Origin: Lumbricus terrestris
Lineage: Eukaryota > Annelida > Clitellata > Crassiclitellata > Lumbricidae
Length of the DNA stretch: 64,000 bases
NCBI GenBank assembly: GCA_949752735.1
Contig: OX457038.1
Coordinates: forward strand, 22,008,655-22,072,654
Direction of reading: 5' to 3'
Positions 31,772 to 42,201 of the stretch are shown here, in pieces; within the stretch, counting starts at the first letter, position 1, and every line of letters starts with the position of its first letter. The notes beneath the pieces are model-generated. The model saw only the letters and a list, made by a program, of their open reading frames with translations. It made no database searches and had not been told where the DNA came from. A program made the position numbers and the translations under genes.

Positions 31772-32272
31772 CTAGCTGCCTAGCCCCCTATATGAAATCG
31801 GAGCTTTGCTCGATAACCTTTCACTTCGTCGTAAAATAGGCCTACCAGGGTTGACAGAAAGAGATAGGTCCTTGGGTCTAGCACCCAAACTTTCTCCCAG
31901 GCCGATGATCGAGTGGTATGGCACGTCCGCAGTGGTGGACCTAAGTCCAGGGTTCGAATCCACAGCAAATCTTGGTACCGGCGATGCTTCTAGTCTTTCT
32001 AAGCGCGACACCACCTCCGTCAGCGCTTCCCTAACATTAGACTGCACAGCAGAGATTTCCTCTCTGACATTAGATTTTACAGAAAAAATCTCCTCTGTTA
32101 CATTTGATAGCACCGCCAAGACATTTAATTCTACCGAGGCAATCGCCTCTTGCGTGTCTCTGGCATTCAATTGCATAGACGAATGCATGGAAGTTATAGC
32201 TTCCATCACCAACTCCAGAGATGAAGGAGGCCTAGAAGGTTGGGCAGGAGTGACAGCCCTAGAATTATCCAT
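31772..32272 (-). CDS. Hypothetical coiled-coil protein, possibly gag-like
   Basis: An open frame of 166 codons on the minus strand with a strong start context (GCGCCATGG). A proline-rich N-terminus is followed by a predicted coiled coil of about 60 residues containing three related 11-residue units (VLSNVTEEIFS, VKSNVREEISA, VQSNVREALTE), then SRLERLEASP and a basic tail (RRSERLSSKAP). The codons use CpG freely, unlike the AT-rich surroundings. No zinc knuckle, protease or reverse transcriptase follows. It may be the start of an LTR-retrotransposon gag whose remainder is deleted, or a host ORF. I see no flanking long terminal repeats. Function unknown. Confidence 0.45.
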   Translation of the reverse strand: MDNSRAVTPAQPSRPPSSLELVMEAITSMHSSMQLNARDTQEAIASVELNVLAVLSNVTEEIFSVKSNVREEISAVQSNVREALTEVVSRLERLEASPVPRFAVDSNPGLRSTTADVPYHSIIGLGESLGARPKDLSLSVNPGRPILRRSERLSSKAPISYRGLGS

Positions 32273-32861
32273 GGCGCTAAAGAAATTAGCCTACTCCTAT
32301 CTTTATCGCTAACAGTGAAGAAAGTCAGTAGATTTAATAATATTTCTTATTATTATCAATCAATTAAATTTTCAATCAACATCAGTTACATTCAATGCAG
32401 TCAATAGAATACAACGTAGGCCTATGCAATCAGCAAATAGACCAGAGTATCTTTTGATAATATTCCCCGCTTTATTTCTAAGACCACAGGCCAATTTAGT
32501 AAATAGCCCAAATTATCTATCACCGATCGCTTTTAATCTAAACGTACCTCAATTTCCGTCGCGAGAGATAAGGCTGAGATAAGATGCGAAGAATCCGGAG
32601 TCGTGGGGAGTTCCGGGAAACGCGCCGATGATATTGCGCCAGAAGTGAACCGTTGGGGTCCGTCGCACGTAGACCGATGACGATAGACAACGAACGAAAA
32701 TAACCCGTCGAAATATATTTGACGGTCAATTGACGCCACTTAGGCCACAAACTTTCACGAAACGCAACAGAATTTGAAGGTGATAAATAATTCGCTCCTG
32801 CTAAACGTAGAATGAAGGCCTGGGACGATAGGCCTAAACACCAGAATTTGACCGAGCGACG
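32273..32861. other. No gene seen; CpG-richer sequence
   Basis: Upstream of the coiled-coil ORF. Frames on the minus strand run through here and the tandem duplication to 33215 but have no recognisable domain. It could be a 5' UTR or promoter region of the same unit. Confidence 0.35.
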
Positions 32862-33069
32862 AAGCACAGACAGAACGCCAACGGTGACGATTCGATGCAC
32901 GCAGATATGGAAGATCACTCCCTGTGATGAGACGAAGAAAGCCAGGCCGTAATTCTCCAGAAAAGAAGCACAGACAGAACGCCAACGGTGACGATTCGAT
33001 GCACGCAGATATGGAAGATCACTCCCTGTGATGAGACGAAGAAAGCCAGGCCGTAATTCTCCAGAAAAG
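32862..33069. repeat. Perfect 104-bp tandem duplication
   Basis: Two copies (32862-32965 and 32966-33069) are identical as far as I can read, each from AAGCACAGACAGAACGCC to CTCCAGAAAAG. The lack of any difference indicates a recent event or an assembly artefact. Confidence 0.92.
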
Positions 33070-33081
33070 AACCGACGCAGA

Positions 33082-33088
<7 letters not shown>

Positions 33089-33130
<42 letters not shown>
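33089..33130. repeat. (AT)n microsatellite
   Basis: About 42 bases of alternating A and T. Confidence 0.93.
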
Positions 33131-33132
<2 letters not shown>

Positions 33133-33293
33133 TTTTCCGCTCCGATATATTTATTTCGACTCCTTGTCGATAATGAATCGCCACGCAGAATCCGTGTTGT
33201 ATAGATCAGAAACACAACAGCGCGATAAGTCCGGCGTCGTACTCAAACAACTCGTCACTCAAACGCCACTGCACTCCTCGAGGTCCCGGCGTG

Positions 33294-33724
33294 CAGGGAT
33301 GCCACTCTGGATTCTAAAAAAAGGTCAGATCCGGTCGGAAAAAAGGCTAGAAAAGGCTAGATTGACGATTTCCTTGTAAAACACATAGATTTTTCCAATT
33401 TTCCGACTTGAAATTTCTGACGACCTTTTTTTAGTCGTCTGATGACTAAAATTTGCTCTCTTTTCCTTCCCGAAAAATTTATGATGACCTTCTTTTTTTA
33501 GTCTTTCGCTCCAAAATTTACCATTTTTGGTCAAAATTCAAAAAATTTTCGATTTTTTCACGTCTTTTGTGCATTTTTAGTCAAAAATAAATAAATTTGT
33601 ATGTGAAAAGTCGAAAAAACTTCCGTGAAAAAAAAGGCTAGATCCTGGCCAAAAAAACCTAGAAACCTAGACCAGACCGAAAATACCTAGATCTAGGTGG
33701 AAAAAGCTATGAGTGGCATCCCTG
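33294..33724. mobile_element. hAT miniature element
   Basis: Begins CAGGGATGCCACTCTGG and ends AGTGGCATCCCTG. The exact 8-bp target duplication CCGGCGTG flanks it (33286-33293, 33725-33732). The interior has repeated AGGCTAGA/CCTAGA words and GACCTTTTTTTAGTCGTC, a word also found in the hAT left end at 63826. Confidence 0.92.
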
Positions 33725-33732
33725 CCGGCGTG

Positions 33733-34690
33733 ATCTGAGCGTTGACATTGCGCGTTTCTTATATCGCGTATTCTTGCCGCTGACGCGGCCCAGGTGCTGA
33801 CCATCTGTGTATACGCGCGTAAAGAAGGCGCCAAATCTACGCCCACGTGAACCCTCGTATCTGTCTCTCTCGTATCTCTTTCTGTATCTTCCTTACTCTG
33901 TCTCTATCTCAAAAAGCGCCACCTGACGTCTGAGAAGACCACACACAAATCGAACCGATCGGCGTTTGAAGATTGGCCGCGTCTCACACAGTGACGGCCT
34001 GTCCTTTTCCGTCTGTCCTGCTATCCTTCTGTCCATCTCCATACATCCGCCTGTGCGCTCAACTATATCTGTCTGTGACATTCAGTTGACCTCCCCTCCT
34101 CTCTTTGGCTACCGCTTCTTTCAATGCGCCAATTAAACCGTGCGAACATATGTCAGTTTCCATACGTGCAAGAAACGACCTGTGTTTGACGAGCAGCCGC
34201 CGACAGCGCGTCTTCTTCTGTCCGTCGCTTGTACGTCTAAATGAGCCTGTCGTCTCTCTGTCTGTATCAGCGACTTCTATTTCCATATCTCCGCTTGTAT
34301 CAGCGATCGTATCGGTCATAGCAGTCGCTTGTCCGGCTCAATATGCGCCTCCTGCACTCCCTCTATCAAACGCGCTTAAACTTAAAGCGTGCGAATAATT
34401 CCCGACAAACCGACGCTCTCTTTGAAGACGACGACCGAGGCGGCGACCGAAGCGTGGGAAAGATTGCTGATATCGATCGCTGCGTCGGCCACCCGACAAT
34501 CGCGACAGCGACCTACCGCGTCGCACCGGCAATGCGTAACGGGCCGCTAGCGATTAAAACGCGGCGGAAGTAAAAATGCAAATGGCTGCCCTCAAATATA
34601 TAAATATACCGATCACCCGAAGCGCAAATGGCAGCGACCGGAAATCGTAGCGTCCAGTTATACAGGGCGCTACATAATCAGCTTACCTCT
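33733..34690. other. CpG-rich stretch, no gene recognised
   Basis: CpG dinucleotides are frequent (dense at 34400-34570), in contrast to most of the window where CpG is depleted. Pyrimidine-rich TCTGTCTCT-like words occur at 33860-33910. Frames of 60-100 codons exist on both strands without domains. It could be an unmethylated regulatory region, a young element, or part of the same unit as the coiled-coil ORF. Confidence 0.4.
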
Positions 34691-34910
34691 GTTTCCCAAT
34701 ATGGTACTGAATTGCTAACCAGGATACACTTTCCGAAATCATATGGTACACAAATCAACCAAGAACTAATAAACTACCGGTACCAAAATCAAGAAACCAC
34801 ATCTAGTAATGATGTTTTACTAGGTGTTCAAATAATAGGACCAAAACATTTTGCTATTTGACAGTTTAAAATTCGAAGGATAGCACTGGAGAGAAGCCAT
34901 TCAGTTATAC

Positions 34911-35345
34911 AAAAATAGTATTTGTACAAATATTAACAAAAAGTTATACTCATTTTAGCAGGATTGTGTCATATATTATATTAGTAAATAATTACTATAA
35001 CCATACAATAGTAAATAATATTACGGTATATTATTATAACAGTTCATGTAATGTAATGATGTAAACAGCAACTAAAAACTATTATCATTTTGACTCATTT
35101 TTCTGGAGGGGATGTCATCTCTGTTTTTAGTTAGGAAAAATAGTGTTTATACAAATATATACAGCAAGTTATACTAATTCCAACATGATAGTATCATATA
35201 TTATAGTAGTAAATAATGTAATTATAATCATATAATAGTAAATAATATCATGGTATATTATAACACTTTGTGTAAAACAATGATGAAAACAGTAACAAAG
35301 AAAATATTTTGTCAAATTTTTCTGGGGGAATGTCAATCCAGATTA
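34911..35345. repeat. ~225-bp tandem duplication, diverged
   Basis: Units start near 34911 and 35136. They share AAAAATAGT, ATACAAATAT, CATATATTATA, GTAAATAATAT and a TTTTTCTGG(A/G)GGG block near the end. Identity is about 75-80 per cent by eye. Very AT-rich, no coding sign. Confidence 0.75.
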
Positions 35346-35439
35346 AACACTGCCCCAGCATCTCCAGCTTAATCTTGTTCTGCTCTCTGAAAAATTGACG
35401 GTCAGTTTTCTTCTTGACAAGTGTGTGGGATCTTGATAG

Positions 35440-35560
35440 CTCTACTTGATAGCTCACTTACAGGTACCTTTACTGAGCACATTTCCAATCTCATACGCTC
35501 GTCCTGTTTTCACTTTAGGCGTCTCAGGGTCATTCGCCGATCCGTCAAGGGGCTTCTATC
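35440..35560 (+). pseudogene. CR1/L2-like LINE fragment
   Basis: The forward frame LLDSSLTGTFTEHISNLIRS, then SCFHFRRLRVIRRSV, matches the LINE at 43008-44030 (there TLDSSLTFTEHIANLTRSSY, FQLRRLRAIRKSV). Only about 40 residues survive. A trace of a later block (PQLWNGF) near 35640-35660 suggests an internal deletion. No catalytic site, no function. Confidence 0.75.
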
Positions 35561-35861
35561 CCCCCCTAAGCAACCGGGCTCAATCCATATTCTTCCCCCT
35601 TCCTGGGCCGACCTTCCTTCCCGGCAATATGTAATCTAGTCCCCCAACTATGGAATGGTTTCTGGGGAGACAGACAGATGATTACCGAAGCATGTAGCAC
35701 CGAGATGGGGATGGGTTTTGGGAGGTATGCGCCCTCCCCATAAGAAATGTTTGCAATTTCCGCATTGCAATTTCCGCATTTTAGCTGTCATCCTTAAAAC
35801 AATTACTCTACTGTTTCAGTGGAGGAATTGCTGAAAAGAGTGGTCTAAGACTTATTCATTC

Positions 35862-35925
35862 ATTCATTAGATGCATTTATATAGCACCTTCTTCAAGGGG
35901 ACTACTCAGAGGTGCTCCCAACCAT
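35862..35925 (-). mobile_element. Isolated LINE/SINE 3' tail
   Basis: On the minus strand: GGGAGCACCTCTGAGTAG, TCCCCTTGAAGAAGGTGCTA, then TATAAATGCAT and a GAAT tail. Same tail as the LINE at 45262-46262. Confidence 0.7.
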
Positions 35926-36813
35926 ATGCTACTTTTTTTCTCTCACCTTTCTGTTTCCGCTGCATTGATTGAAAGCTTCATCAAACCTGATTGGGGAGTC
36001 ATAGGAACGAAGAAAATGACCGTACACTTTGTCTATGCAAATCTCTGAATGAGATCCGCACCTGACCTGACCCTGACTGACACTCACAGTCCCTGATACT
36101 GAAATTAGCCAATAATTTTTCCAACTTTGAAAGCGTTGACGAAGAGACGCATCATCATACTACGGAATCAACAGGAATGCCCATGTCAACGGATTCAGCC
36201 GATACTTCAAGATGGAATAAAAAATCACCGTTCCTTTTCACCCCGTTCATCAACCAGGTGTCCGGCTAAGAACACACTTTCTATGAAACAATACTGTATA
36301 TCCAGAGTAAACTAGTCAAGTTGTTAGGCTTCTGTTGGCCTATTACAGGACAGAACTATCTAGAACCAATACCGAAAGTGAACAGACAACATTTATTTAC
36401 TAGCTGAGACAGTTTTAGTATCTCTGTTCTTGACATTAAAGTTTTAGTAAAATGTTAAAGATGTATGAAAATAGCTCAGGGTTAGTGTAAAATTGCATAG
36501 GAATTTCAAGGGCAAAAGGGTGAATACACCAACAAGCCTTCTGTGTCAAAAATACACAAACCAGTCATGTAACAGATACAGTGATACACTGTATGTAATG
36601 TAACAAAATTCTTATAAATGATTATTCTTCATAAAACTGATGTATTTACAAGATCATCTTTTCTGTTTTATGTACTGAAATGCACATAATGGTGCCAGCA
36701 GAATTCAAAGCTCCAACACAAAATAAGTACAATAGAAGCTTGTGCTTGTATGTGCTTGTGCTAGGTTAAGAGTTGTTTGATAAAATAAAATATTGCACAT
36801 TAATAATACAAAA
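35926..36813. other. No gene seen
   Basis: Unique-looking AT-rich sequence. Short frames near 36127 lack any recognisable feature. Confidence 0.35.
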
Positions 36814-37986
36814 GGGGTCATTGCATAATTACGTAACGAAGAAAATGACCGTTTTGACCCACCGACACTTCATAGCGTTTCCCTTCACCCACCCCAGCAT
36901 TACGTAATTATCTTTATGAAAAATCAGTTAAGATTTAGGTCGACCACGTACACTTTGTCTATGTGAAATCGTAATAATAGGCCTAATTCATGTTTTCATA
37001 GTGAATTAAATATAGTATGTGAATTTTAATTTGACAGTAGACTAGGCTTAAAATATACACAATGTTTTATTTATATAAATGACAGGCATGAACTACAATT
37101 TTCTTCAATTTTACCTCAATAATAACATTTTACACACTGCTGGCTGAAAGGTTTCATGGACTAACTTGCTCATCAATAATTAATCAAAATTAAGATGAAC
37201 TAATTATTTGCTTAGTCTGGGCACTTATTAATAGAAATATTGCTGAGTTTTGTTGAGCGTCAGTTTTAAATGTTTGAGATTCATGTCCACTAAGTAAAAT
37301 ATGGGGGGAAATGGGGGCAAGCAAGCGTCTCAAATGACCTCTGCTACACAAATGTCCAACCACGCCACCTTCACGTGGTCCCCCCTGTTTTAACAAAGGG
37401 CTTGGTGGGCGACCGAGCAATCGCCGATATATGAGTTGCCCACATGGGCGAAGAAACTGAAGGATGGAAGATATCGACGCTGGGAGATGGTGTCTCCTTA
37501 AAAACACCCGGAGAAAGACAACGGGAAACCATCTCCCTACAATGGTGGTGTTCTGTTCCGGAGACGACTGCCCTGTTGGTGTGTCCTGGAACAATTTACC
37601 TCCTTTGACGTTCAGCAACCATCGTTTGGCTGGTCGGTAGTGTGTTTCATCTTCACCGGTGTGTCAGGTCGGCTTTGCTGTCGTTTGCCTACTGTTGAGA
37701 TATTTGAAGTACTATTTAGTACTTAAGTGGTGTAAATATCGCTCATATTAAACCAATTAAAATCTCTTGGAATTTCGCGAATTTCTCCTTAGACTCAAGC
37801 TAACAATATATAGACTTACTTTGGTTAAATTTCAAATCAATGACATGAAGTTTAAACTTCGATCACATCATGTCCGATGGTAATTGAATCATTCAATGGT
37901 AATTAAATATTCATTTATAATCGTAATGTTTTCAATTACCCTACCCACCCTCGAGCGTTACGTGCCGGTAATTATGCAATGACCCC
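36814..37986. mobile_element. GGGGTCATTGC-family terminal-inverted-repeat element, complete
   Basis: The left end GGGGTCATTGCATAATTACG is mirrored by the right end TAATTATGCAATGACCCC, both with a nearby TACGTAAC/GTTACGT word. The length is 1173 bp. The left 490 bp match 10024-10530. The segment 37305-37680 is GC-richer than the rest, lacks a counterpart in the other copy and may be captured or inserted DNA. No transposase. A target duplication is not clear (flanks AAAA and AATT), so the superfamily is undecided. Confidence 0.8.
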
Positions 37987-38083
37987 AATTGCTTTTTAAC
38001 CAGTTATGGTGCAGACACTATCAAATGAATAATGACTGAAAGTGATGACATATTTAGTAAATCTAGTATATAGTAAATCTGAG

Positions 38084-38111
38084 ACATGACATGACATGAC
38101 ATGACATAACA
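38084..38111. repeat. (ACATG)n microsatellite
   Basis: Five to six ACATG units (minus-strand CATGT). Confidence 0.85.
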
Positions 38112-38410
38112 TATAAAACTATCTTCTTCTTTGGGTTCTCTGAGGTCCAATGACATTTGTAATGTTGTCTGGCCCTCTCCTTCAACTTTCTGTAGCCCTT
38201 CTGCATTATCCAGCACAACATCATTCTCGGTCTTCCTCTTAAAACTATAAAACTACATGAAAAAGAATATACTGCTGTGTCCATCTGACCAAAAACATTA
38301 TACAAAGGCATCCTAAGGAATGTGACATTTTCCAGGCACAATAACTGTGCTAAAGCAAAATACCATAACAATTCATGATGACAATTCAGTAGAGCTATAC
38401 AGTATGTATT

Positions 38411-38976
38411 GGTGTCCGGACAATTCGTCGACGGACAATTCGGACCGGACAGTTCGGAGACGGACAATTAGGACCGGACAATTCGGAGCGGACAATTCGC
38501 ATTGGACAATTCGGACCGAACAATTCTTAGCAGCCAAAATTCGTGATGGGACTTCCACTTTTAGGTAAGATTTTCTTAGCCTACCCATCTCCATCACCCA
38601 AAATGTATTACTGTCCAAACTAATAATCTGACATCTGACTAGCGGGCATAAAAACCATAGGCCTGTATAGGTATGAAAATTACATTGATTTCAATGAACT
38701 GCCTATAAGTTGATAATTTACTGCATTTACCTACTAATTTCAGTTTCTTATTTTGAGTTATTGGACCAATTTTAGAAGATCAGACAACATTTGCTTGGTG
38801 CCATATCATTATTTTATGCCAATGATAAATAAAAGTTTCATCCCCGTAAGTGTCTCTTAGGAGAGCAAGATTTTTATATGCACTCCGAATTGTCCGTCTC
38901 CAAATTGTCCGGGTCCAAATTGTCCGTCTCCGAATTGTCCAGTCCGAATTGTCCGTCGACGAATTGTCCGGGAACC
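38411..38976. mobile_element. Element with arms built of GGACAATTCG repeats
   Basis: Left arm about 38411-38527 and right arm about 38886-38976 are inverted copies made of repeated GGACAATTCG words spaced by GA, CC or GTCGAC. Flanking direct repeat TATGTATT (38403-38410 and 38977-38984) is exact, or 9 bp if the next G is counted. The interior is about 360 bp with no ORF. Its architecture resembles the element at 16067-16817. Confidence 0.88.
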
Positions 38977-38984
38977 TATGTATT

Positions 38985-39514
38985 GTATATGAACATTTAT
39001 ATAGTCATGAAGGCGCTTAACGTATAGCTACCGGACAGTTCCAAACAAGTGCGACTCAATTGACTTAGAGAATGTTTCATGAGATACATGCAATGCAGTA
39101 TATCGCGAATTGTTAATGAAAGACGGTGACTCCAAGGCACTACTGAACCCACCACTACACCACCACGCCACTACACCACTGCACCCCAAATAATAGAAAT
39201 AGCAAACTGAATTAAAATCCCAGATTGCACAGGCGTGACAGCAAGGTAACCACTGTTGAAATTTTAAATGTTAGCCTAGTCTTAGGAATAAAAAAGTAAT
39301 CACAGAATCCTTTGTAGTGTTAGTTATTTCAATGTGCTAAAAATTATGATTTAAGTACATTTGCCAGAAAGTGAAACAACTTTGCAAATAATTATTAAAT
39401 GCAAATATGTTATGTTTGCATTTAATTACACATTTTTCTCAGACTCAATAAATGATCAAAGTAAATAGAGTGCACAGGAAAAAACAAGGACATCCATGCA
39501 ACCGATGATGTCGA
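38985..39514. other. No gene seen; possible 3' flank of the FGD gene
   Basis: No exon. CACTACACCACCACGCCACT near 39155 is a short low-complexity run. Confidence 0.35.
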
Positions 39515-39584
39515 TTATTTGTTCAGCAACTGTCTCCAAAGAAGGTTTGCTGGTGATGACGAAGAGGTACCAGAGGAAATACTG
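39515..39584 (-). pseudogene. Partial duplicate of the last FGD exon
   Basis: The minus strand here matches the serine-rich part of the terminal exon (39799-39946): CAGTATTTCCTCTGGTACC, TCTTCGTCATCACCAGCAAA and GGAGACAGTTGCTGAACAAA. It lacks one 12-bp part of the serine codons and has a 3-bp insertion. There is no splice acceptor or full PH helix upstream, so it is most likely a non-functional duplication lying in the 3' UTR or downstream of the gene. Confidence 0.7.
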
Positions 39585-39798
39585 ATTTCAAATGTTTGAG
39601 AATCTACGTAGTCTGTGAATGTTGTATTGGAATTGTTAACATCATCATTAAGAATGTCATCACAACTGATCTTAAGTAATGAGAATGAGAATTTTAAAGT
39701 TGGTTGTATATCATGACATCATATTCTGGGCACAACATTAACATTTGGAAAGCAACACATAAACATCAGCGGACACAAGAAACCATTTCAAGCTGAAT

Positions 39799-39946
39799 TC
39801 AAGTCATAGCTTTTTTGTCCTCTATTTGTTCAGCAGCTGTCTCCAAAGGTTTGCTGGTGATGACAGATGATGATGACGAAGAGGTACCAGAGGAAATACT
39901 GTTTGGAAGCTGAAGTTTAACCACATGATGAAGTGTTTCAATCCAT
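39799..39946 (-). CDS. FGD: FGD-family Rho guanine-nucleotide exchange factor, terminal exon
   Basis: After the acceptor TTTTTAACAG the exon supplies one base that completes an arginine codon with the previous exon, then WIETLHHVVKLQLPN, a serine run, and a C-terminal tail ending in a TGA at 39799-39801. RWIETLHHVV is the C-terminal alpha helix of a PH domain, with its conserved tryptophan packing against the barrel. The phase fits the donor at 46300 exactly (2 + 1 bases). The tail after the helix is short (about 38 residues) and polar. A partial copy of this exon lies downstream at 39515-39584. I judge this assignment strong because phase, strand, order and domain continuity all agree. Confidence 0.88.
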
Positions 39947-39997
39947 CTGTTAAAAAGAATAAGCACATGCATATATACAAATAAAAAGGCATCCTAA

Positions 39998-40587
39998 GGC
40001 CAAAAAATAATGTGTTTCCGGTAACCCGACCGACCCAATTTTGGGCCACGAGCTGGGAACCACTGCTCTAGCAAATGATGGCTATTCACAGCTGTCATCT
40101 GCTTCAAGTTTATTGTTTAACTAGCTGAACATTTGTCCCTCATAAGACAGTCCTGCTCACTTGGCTCTCTTGTGCTCACTGTGCCCTCTTTTGCTCTCTG
40201 CTTCTTTCTGCTCTTGTTTGCTCACTGTGCTCTTATGTTTACTGTGCTTTCTTGTGCTCACAGTGATCTCTTCTGCTAACTCTACTCTCTTCTGCTCACT
40301 GAGCAGTTCTCTTTGGTGAAGGATTAAACATACTGATTAACAAGAGAAATCTTGTGACTTCTATGGGTACTGACTACTTCCTGGCTGCCAATCTCGAGAT
40401 ACCTCTATCATTCTCACGAAAATACAAATATTTTACGTGGAATTATGTTTGTCAGACACATACTTAAATCATTATTCGCAAAGAGTCGATTCCTGTATTC
40501 AGAAAAAATGCAATTTCCGTGAAAAAGGGTGACCCACTGGGATATTCTTTGTGACCCACTTGCAGATCGCAAGGTTGAGAACCGATG
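39998..40587. mobile_element. Composite of Harbinger-like and hAT pieces in FGD intron 4
   Basis: Starts after TAA with GGCCAAAAAATAATGTG and GTTTCCGGTAACCCGACC, the Harbinger-like end of 6732. A hAT right end (GCTGGGAACCACTG) stops at 40065. The stretch 40066-40440 is the inverse of 7100-7800 (including the GA-rich block). A one-ended hAT piece ends GGTTGAGAACCGATG at 40587. The boundaries between pieces are only approximate. Confidence 0.65.
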
Positions 40588-41659
40588 CCTTAATCTGTCA
40601 ACAAATAATTTCTGTAGGTGCAGACTGTAGAGGGTGCTAGGACAAAATCCTGCTTTTATTCTAGACTTGATGTCATTGCCAATGTCTATCCGGGGGCGTC
40701 GTGTGTCTGTGGATCGGCAGTCGTGAACTGATGAGGGGTTCTCCACCATGGATCATCTAACCTCCTCCGTATTCTATAGTAGTGAGTGCTGCAGATGAGA
40801 CCCTCCTGTCGTGCCGTGTGCTAATGAGCACTGCGAACATGTTTCGACACTACACCTGGTCGACAGTGAGGGTCCGATGGCACCGGGTGTCTGTGAAGCC
40901 TAGGCACCGCGTACATGACCATGTACATACCCATTTCGGACCAAGTACCGACCTATGTACAACTCAGTCGACTAAAAAGGAGTGAATACCTGGTCTCGAT
41001 TGCCCGCTGAATGGGAGGCACCCATGTTTAGGGCCAGCTCGGCTAGGCAAGCTGCTGCGAGCCTTCCCTCGTCAACATGCATTCTAGTCCATCACGCTTT
41101 ATAACTGGAACCACCATGGTATTTTCTCTCCTGGAGGTAGACAGCCTTCTTGAAAAGATCGGTTGCAAAGGACAGTCAGGAATAAGAAGCTGTACATCCA
41201 CAAATTCTTGAAGAAGAAACGTCGGCAAGTGGTCGAGTTCGCACCGCGTGATACAAGTGCCAAACTGCAGACGGCAGCTGCGAGCGTGACAAGATGCTGG
41301 CAACTAAGGAACATGAAAAACTTATCATCAAAGATCGATCTCTCATTATTAGAACAGCAATGCCAGGGCCAAGTAGCAAGCTCTCGATTGGTCTCGAGAT
41401 TAGTCACTTTTCAGCTGTGCCGAGAAACTAAAGACATGTTTTGCACAGCATGCTCCCAACCCTGTATAGGCAAAGTCTACATCCTGGCGCTAACGATCGA
41501 GAAATAAGTTCTCGGCTGATCGATTGTCTCAACAGAAAAACACTTATGATCATTGGAAATGCCAGTTTTCTGCCAGACGGACTCTTCTCGTCAATGTAGG
41601 CTACCTGCTGGTATAGGCACCCCATGCGCTGTGTTCTAGGTAGCCCTACCCTTTTACTA
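40588..41659. other. Intron sequence, no gene recognised
   Basis: Frames of about 100 codons (41163-41507 plus strand, 41043-41407 minus strand) overlap and show no domain. GC content is higher near 40800-41100, which may mark a decayed retroelement. Confidence 0.35.
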
Positions 41660-41748
41660 GGGACATTTTCTCCGGGGACATTTTGTCTGGGGACATTTTA
41701 TCCGGGGTCTTTTTGTTCAGGGACATTTTGTCCGGGGACATTTTGTCC
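41660..41748. repeat. Tandem GGGGACATTTTGTCC array
   Basis: Six imperfect 15-16-bp units. Each unit holds the palindrome GGACA-TTT-TGTCC. Similar in style to the arms of the elements at 16067 and 38411, but no partner arm was found. Confidence 0.85.
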
Positions 41749-42052
41749 ATCCACGCTGCTGAGACATGAAAACCAGTTTAACAAATTTCTATAATAAGGG
41801 TCTAAACACATTTCTGGGCACATTTACAGTCTTCATGCAGGTTAAGTGTCAAAAATTAATTGACTGACCAGAAAATGTAGGTCTACACTTTAATTTTGAC
41901 ACAAGTTCGATACAGGTTCTTCAAAAATGATTTCACACCTATAAAAAATGTAATTTAAACTATTTCATAATTATTCTTAATAACAGATTATCAACAGTTC
42001 CATGCCAAACATCACTTCTCTGTATTTACCCACATGCAACTATCATATATAA

Positions 42053-42201
42053 GAATATACAGCATTTAACGTGTTGTAGCTGTCACAAACATTCAAGTTA
42101 TGTAGAGTGCATATTATATATAAACCAGGTATATATATAATATGCACTCTACATAACTTGAATGTTTGTGACAGCTGCAACATGTTAAATGCTGCATATT
42201 C
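42053..42201. repeat. Near-perfect 149-bp hairpin in FGD intron 4
   Basis: Arms 42053-42122 and 42132-42201 (70 bases each) pair at 67 positions around a 9-base loop. Two of the three mismatches would be G-U pairs in RNA made from the plus strand. The arms include GCTGTCACAAACATTCAAG and its inverse. No target duplication is obvious. It could be a folded-back miniature transposon, and if transcribed it would form long double-stranded RNA. Confidence 0.9.

Noticed and set aside
31740..31960. Two B-box-like words (GGTTCGAATCC) suggesting tRNA genes
   Set aside because: No cloverleaf can be drawn around them, no matching A-box at the right distance; one lies inside the coiled-coil ORF.
37190..37618. 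142-codon frame (minus)
   Set aside because: Low similarity to any family I know; spans the inserted GC-rich part of a transposon.
38373..38618. Frames of repeated DNS/RTVRS residues
   Set aside because: Translation of the GGACAATTCG repeat arms.
41043..41507. Overlapping ~100-codon frames on both strands
   Set aside because: No motif, no splice context, conflicting strands.
42053..42201. Calling the hairpin a microRNA gene
   Set aside because: Arms are too long and too perfect for a standard animal precursor, and there is no expression evidence; left as a hairpin.
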